Shown one piece after another: positions 58,827 to 64,000 of a DNA stretch of 64,000 nucleotides (position 1 is the first letter of the stretch; the number at the start of each line of letters is the position of its first letter). The translations under genes were made by a program, and so were the position numbers. Origin of the DNA: Cymbidium sinense (lineage: Eukaryota > Streptophyta > Magnoliopsida > Asparagales > Orchidaceae); contig CM038214.1 of NCBI GenBank assembly GCA_021442155.1, positions 142,937,488-143,001,487 of the forward strand. The letters run 5' to 3'. The notes beneath the pieces are model-generated. The model saw nothing but the letters and a program-made list of their open reading frames with translations, did no database searches and was not told the DNA's origin.

Positions 58827-60984
58827 TTTGGGAAACCCCATATAGGGGGGATTTTATTACCATAAAAAGAGGGTTACAAGGTCCTTAACAAGGGATAAAC
58901 TCTAAAAATATTGCTCAAAGAGCTACAATCAACCTAGAGAGTAAATCCCCTATCTAAGTACAACCAAAAGCAAAATAAAAGAGATAAAGAAAGCAAAAGA
59001 TACAAAATGATTAACATAGATAAGCCAATGGATAGATCTGGGCCAAAGCTCTTCAGGATGAGAGAAAGCATGGCACTAGGGAGAAAACTCAGAAGAGAAA
59101 AGAGAAATGCAAAAAAAATGTAGAAAGATAAAATTAGAACAGTTAAAGCAATAAGACAAAGTGAAAAATTAAAGCATAAAGCGAGAAAAATTATAGAAAA
59201 GTGTGTGAGAGAAGGCTCAGCTCCCACACCAAATCAGATGTAAATATGAGCATCCAAACTTCAACAGAAGGGTTACATCACAAGAGCTACTACCAAACCA
59301 AAAAGGAGTGAAATCATCATAGCCATCATAGGCTACAAACCTGTGGGAAGATAGCAGCCATTTGTTGAAAGTCTTATGAGCCTTAGTACCACAAGAAAGC
59401 TGCAAAAAAGGCTAGGCAGAGGATAGAGACAATATACAACTAGTTGAAAAGCCTGCTATAATCCTGCTAAGTAAATCAATTAGCATGTAAATAACACCAT
59501 CCCAATCATATGGGACATATATGAAACTTACAGGCCAGGAGTACAGCTCAGGAATATGGCCTAGAAAAGGAACCCATTCAGAATAAGCAATGCAGATGTT
59601 AACAACCCCCTTGTTAATAATCATTACAGAAGTTAACAAATAGCAAATGCAAAGCAAGACAACATAACCTATACCCAAAATACAATAGGAAATGCGGAAG
59701 TCTAACAGAACCAAGATGGGAATGCAGTAGCAGATTAGGTGGACCAGAAGCCACAGGTAATAAGTTGCACCCCACCATAAACAACTCCAAATAAAGACAA
59801 TCAAAGAGATAACCCGAGTTTTGTAAAAACCCGATAATCCTTCAGTGCAACAACCAAGGCAGCAAATAATAGCTAGTTGGCCATAAAACCACCCATTCAG
59901 AATAGAGAGTGCATAAGTTAATAACCAAGTAGGTATTAACATAATCATGATCCGCAAGTCTAATCGAACCATGATGGAAAAATAGGCATTAAATAGACTA
60001 CAAACATCGGGATAAACCCAGCTTGTAAACAACAAAAGCAATCAGAAAAACAACCCTAGAAGCAGCCTTCTGGACAAAAGACCCAAAAATCCAACAGCCA
60101 ATAAATTAAATAGCAAAACACTTATTACACCCACCATAAGATAATCTAGTAAAAAATAGTGGTACAACATAGACTCGAAAGGGGTTCAAAGGAGAGCCAT
60201 CATTGAAATCCTTCAAGACAAAGAAAAGCAGGCCAACAGCTAAGACAACATCATCAGTAAAAATAGGCTAGAAGGAAATCAAGAAGTAATTCTGATCCTG
60301 CAATGAAACAATAATAATAATAAGGGTATAGCAGTTTCTCTCCTTATAGGTTTTGGAGGTGAGGTTAGAGAGCATAAGAGGGGTGCCAACCCTATTAAAG
60401 AGAGAAAAGATAACTAAATTAGGGCCTGCCATGAAGCTATATAAAAATATAGCAATTAAATAATGAGACAGCAAAGTCATGAGCCCTAGCATAGATTTCC
60501 AAAAAAAAGGAAAAGAGACAAAACACATCCTTAATCATAAAATTGAGAATAGATACAATAAGACCCAAAAATAAAATATTGATGGCAAGAAGTCTATCCC
60601 TGTTGATCAGAAAGTAAAGCGGAATGTAAAAAATCTCCCTCTAGTAGATTTGATTGATAAGTGAAAATATCTCCATCCAGTAGGTTAGAAAAATAGGGAA
60701 TAGCTTACCATTAACAGTGGAAATAGCAGAAGTAGTAAGACCCCAAATAAGATTAGGGTAATTAATCTAGCAGCAGATGCCACAGATCACAAAATAACCA
60801 GAAAAGGGTATCAGGAAGATGCATCAGCAAAACCTAGGGAAACAATAACACTAAACAGAAGTTGGTCATGCAGTTAAACAGGTAATACAACAGGCCAATA
60901 CAATGGGATGAATTAATTTATGAGGTAAGGGAGTCCAGTATTGTCCAAATTAACCAAACCAAACAAATGTTTAGGAAGTGTAAG
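58827..60984 (-). other. LINE 3' region, block C
   Basis: It carries the same internal direct repeat as the B copy (about 59717-59835 and 59966-60095). The open frame 60041-59412 (209 residues) has several hydrophobic stretches and shares ICYLLTSVMIINKGVVNICI-like text with the B frame. Coding status is doubtful: it may only reflect a T-rich sense strand. Confidence 0.55.
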
Positions 60985-63900
60985 TTAATCAAAGAATTTT
61001 ATGCCATCTAATCTAGCACCAAGATTAGCAAGGTAATCAACACATGCATTACCTTCACGCCATACATGAGTGATTTTAAAATAGAGTTGAGAAAGGAGAG
61101 CTCTAGTCTGCTTTAGAAGGTAGTATAATTCTGTATTGCCCACTTTGGTGGAAGTCAAAAGATCAATTAGCAATAGGGCATCCACCTCAATCCAAATATT
61201 GAGCCAACCTTTTTGAAGACAAATCTCAATAGCATTGTAAACTGCCATTAGCTCAGCAAAAAGAACAGAGCAAGTATTAAGGGGGTAAGCAAAAGCACAA
61301 AGGACTTTACCATTAAGGTTTCTAAAATGCCACCACAGCCAGAAGCATTTTGAGAAACAAAGCCATCAGTGTTAATTTAAATAGTATTAGCATGAGATTT
61401 TATCCAATAAACAATCTTGTCATCTTTATAGTTGGGTTGATCTGGCAAGTTAAAACCCAATTTATTGGCCACAAATTTATAGCCTTTGAATTGATTGTAA
61501 TTAATTAAATTGGCATTAAACAAGGCATAGATTTTATTTTTATTTCTAGCAATTATCCTCATATGGTTTATAAGAATCCCATGATGTTTTGCATCATTTC
61601 TGTCCATCCATATGAACCAAATAAGGGTGATAGCAGTTATCACTTTAATGTGGCCTTTAATAGTGTTTTCAAAATAAACATCAAGAAGTTGGTATAAAGT
61701 TAAGGAGCCATTGAATTTGATAATATTAAAGAGTTCATCATACCAAATCCAAAGTTTGGAAGTAATGGCTTTAAATACATGATTCACATTCTCAATGTGA
61801 AAGCGAATTTTGAAGGTAAGTAAAACCTTTACCCCACATCAAGGAGTCAACAAGGATGAAGTTATTCAAAATACGCCAAGTTAGAATAGAATAAGTAATA
61901 GGAATAGTATTATTCCAAAGTTTAAAAAACACATTGGAGAAATCATGAGCTTCTTTAATATGAATCCAGACATTTTTATGGTTGAAATCACTATTTTGGG
62001 AAAGCTTAAAAAGGATCTAATCATGATTGCTAGGAGTGATAGGAATAATAGTAAGCTTATCTAAAAGAGAGAAAGGAATATAGTCAGTAAACTTACTATT
62101 GTTCCACTTATTATTCTGCCAGAAATAGTTCACTTTAATAGCCGTAGTGGAGTGGGTAGAAAGTAAATCATCAATGGACCAACCTCCAGTCCAGTTATCT
62201 TGCCAAAAGAAAGATGTTCCAGAGTTAATCCCCCATGAGATTAATGATTTCACCTCCCATTTGATGGAACAATGTCTTTTCCATACATGAGAGTCTCCCA
62301 CTTTATAAGGGCAAATGAGAGGGTGCTTACCCTGACAATATTTGGAAGTCATGAATTTAGCCCAAAGACTATTGTTGCTCCTAAAATTCCACCAAAGCTT
62401 ATAGGAAAAAGCAGTGATAGCTTCCTTGATTGGCTTACAGCCAAGCCCACCTTCAGCAAGAGTGCCACAACTTTTATACCCCTAGAAGAATTTGTTAAGG
62501 AGGTGCTTAATTCTGTTAATGGTAGAATTGGTCGGCAAAATGATTTGAATGAGATATAAAGGCATGGTATTAAGGGTACTCTTAATCAAAGTGAGCCTAC
62601 CACCAAATTACAGTAAATGAAATTCCCAAACAGAAATTTTATGAGAGATTTTTGGATTAATTGATCAAAGAGATGTGATCTTTTTTTACATTTAAAAAGC
62701 GGAACACCAAGATATTTAATAGGAAGTTGTTGTTGCTGAAAAATAGTAATTCTCAAGATTTGGTTGATCCTATTACTAGAGATTTTAGAGGAAGGAATGA
62801 AACAACTTTTACCATCGTTAAGAAGGAGACCACTTTCGTTACCAAATTTATTTAAAAGATTTTTAATGGTTTTAATGTGATGAATAGAGGCATTGCAAAA
62901 GATTATGAAGTCATCAGCAAAGCTAAGATGAGAGACAGGATGACCACCTTGAGTTCTAAAAAACATGCTAGGATTATTGTTGAAATGATCATTAAGATTT
63001 CTCATAAGATATTCAACAGCAATAATAAAAAGAGAGGGAGATAAGGGATCTCCTTATCTCAATCCATGCACAGAAGGGAAAAAACCTAGGGACTCACCAT
63101 TCATGATAACAGAGAACTAAACATTGGTAATACAATTTTTAATGAGATGGATAAAATAGTCAAAAAAAACCAAACAAATGTAGAATTTGGAAGAGAAAAT
63201 TCTAAGAGAGGTTGTCAAAAGCTTTAGAGATGTCCAATTTGAAAAGGATGTTGCCACCTCTAGTAGAAGCATCAAGGTCATGAATCAGCTCTTGGGGTAG
63301 AAGAATGTTGTCAGATATAGCTCTACCTTTAACGAAACCAGTTTGGTTGGGAAAATAATTTTAGGCAAGGACTAATTCTATTGGCAATTAATTTAACAAT
63401 GAGTTTATGAAAGAAGGTGCAAAAGGCTAGTGCAAATCACCCCAAGATTCGGATTATTAATTTTGGGAATGAGGACAATGGAAGTGCTAGAAAAATATCT
63501 AGGTAAAGGATTTTCATCAAAGAAATCAACAACAATATCGACAGGGTCAGACTTAATAATAGGCCAATAATGCTGAAAAAATTGAGTCGTGTAGCCTTCA
63601 GGGCTAGCAACAGAATCAGTGTTCATGCTATTAAGAATACTACCAATCTTGTAGGGCATATTAAGCAAGTGGTTGTCATCATTAGAAATTATTGAGGGAA
63701 TCAGGTGAGAGTTGGAGAGAGCTTCTAAAGAAGGGTTGTTATTTAATAAGTTTTTAAAATGATGTATGATAGAATCTTTAATATCATTATTATCTGTGAT
63801 CCAGTCATTATCATTTTAATTTTTTTAATAGAGTTTAAGGCTTTCTTTTTTTGAAAAGAGCATGGAAGTACTTGGTATTTCTATCACCATCAACAATATG

Positions 63901-64000
63901 TTTTGCTAGCGACCTTTTTGCCGTAGGTTTCATCCATATTCTGATAGTTAACCAAGTTATCTTTAGCTTCATTCAACTCCTCAAGTTTAATAGAATCAGT
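60985..64000 (-). pseudogene. LINE ORF2, block C, partial
   Basis: RNase H at the end: EVDALLLIDLLTSTKVGNTE and EGNACVDYLANLGARLDG, stop at 60985-60987. The zf-RVT region at about 62100-62350 includes WGINSGTSFFWQDNWTGGWS. RT at 63005-62586 has HLSFADDFIIFCNASIH with both Asp residues kept, then LPIKYLGVPLF. A further RT N-terminal part at 63405-63668 has LNSMNTDSVASPEGYTTQFF. Frameshifts at about 63110-63180 and elsewhere. It is better preserved than B in the catalytic block. Confidence 0.85.

Larger units (their letters stand above)
48711..64000 (+). repeat. Composite duplicated block C (cut by window end)
   Basis: Second copy of the block described at 25599. Its left edge, ATAAGGTGTTTATGGTG, keeps the AAGGTGTTT of the gag/non-coding junction found at 25596. 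To the left of that the sequence is LINE instead of gag. Therefore it derives from an ancestor that already had the gag-to-non-coding join, not from a fresh insertion. Confidence 0.85.
58827..64000 (-). mobile_element. L1-type LINE, block C, 5' part beyond the window
   Basis: It has the same 3' end as the B copy (T-run at about 58819-58829, then GGGAAACCCCATATAGGGG and the AATAAA signal just above), a 3' region to 60984, then ORF2 running off the window. It lies in the same orientation and place as in block B. Confidence 0.85.

Noticed and set aside
1..64000. tRNA or rRNA genes
   Set aside because: I saw no conserved tRNA boxes or rRNA words on either strand, though a dedicated covariance search was not possible.

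Overview
The window looks like nuclear DNA of a flowering plant, almost entirely repeats and decayed mobile elements, with no intact protein-coding gene. The evidence is Arabidopsis-type telomere repeat units (TTTAGGG) and their degenerate derivatives, Ty3/gypsy elements of the Tat type (a second RNase H between RNase H and integrase), L1-type LINEs of the plant kind (ORF1 with DUF4283 plus a CCHC knuckle, ORF2 ending in a zf-RVT-like region and RNase H), and fragments of a plant glycine-rich RNA-binding protein (GRP) gene. I cannot name the species. A perfect 27-base match to a nanopore ligation adapter at 35476-35502 shows that the sequence comes from a nanopore assembly, so some frameshifts may be technical.

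Layout. 1-1699: telomere-like DNA carrying GRP fragment 1. 1700-16068: a plus-strand Tat element (gag, split protease, reverse transcriptase, RNase H, second RNase H, integrase), with its protease cut in two by a 6.7-kb non-coding insertion (3960-10700). 16069-25094: telomere-like DNA with GRP fragments 2 and 3. 25095-25598: a second copy of the gag fragment. 25599-43345: a composite block B made of a non-coding segment related to the 6.7-kb insertion, a minus-strand Tat pol, a short telomere-like tract, and a minus-strand LINE. 43346-47757: telomere-like DNA with GRP fragment 4. 47758-48703: the 5' part of another LINE. 48711-64000: block C, a second copy of block B in the same order, cut by the window end.

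The telomere-like DNA is not simple. It holds a roughly 0.8-1.8 kb higher-order unit marked by two recurring landmarks about 50-110 bases apart (GGGTTGTAGGTTTAGGG, then AATTAAGTAAACYGRTAGG), followed by a T/A-rich body. All of it has TTTAGGG on the plus strand. The GRP terminal-exon module sits between a TTTAGGG-rich block and the next landmark in four units. Every poly(A)-type insertion here (four GRP modules, three LINE pieces) lies on the minus strand, the orientation expected if poly(A) RNA is primed on the T-rich strand. Ty3 elements occur in both orientations.

Nothing in the window looks able to express a working protein. The most notable items are the telomere-derived higher-order repeat with its captured GRP exon, the composite duplicated block, and the embedded adapter.
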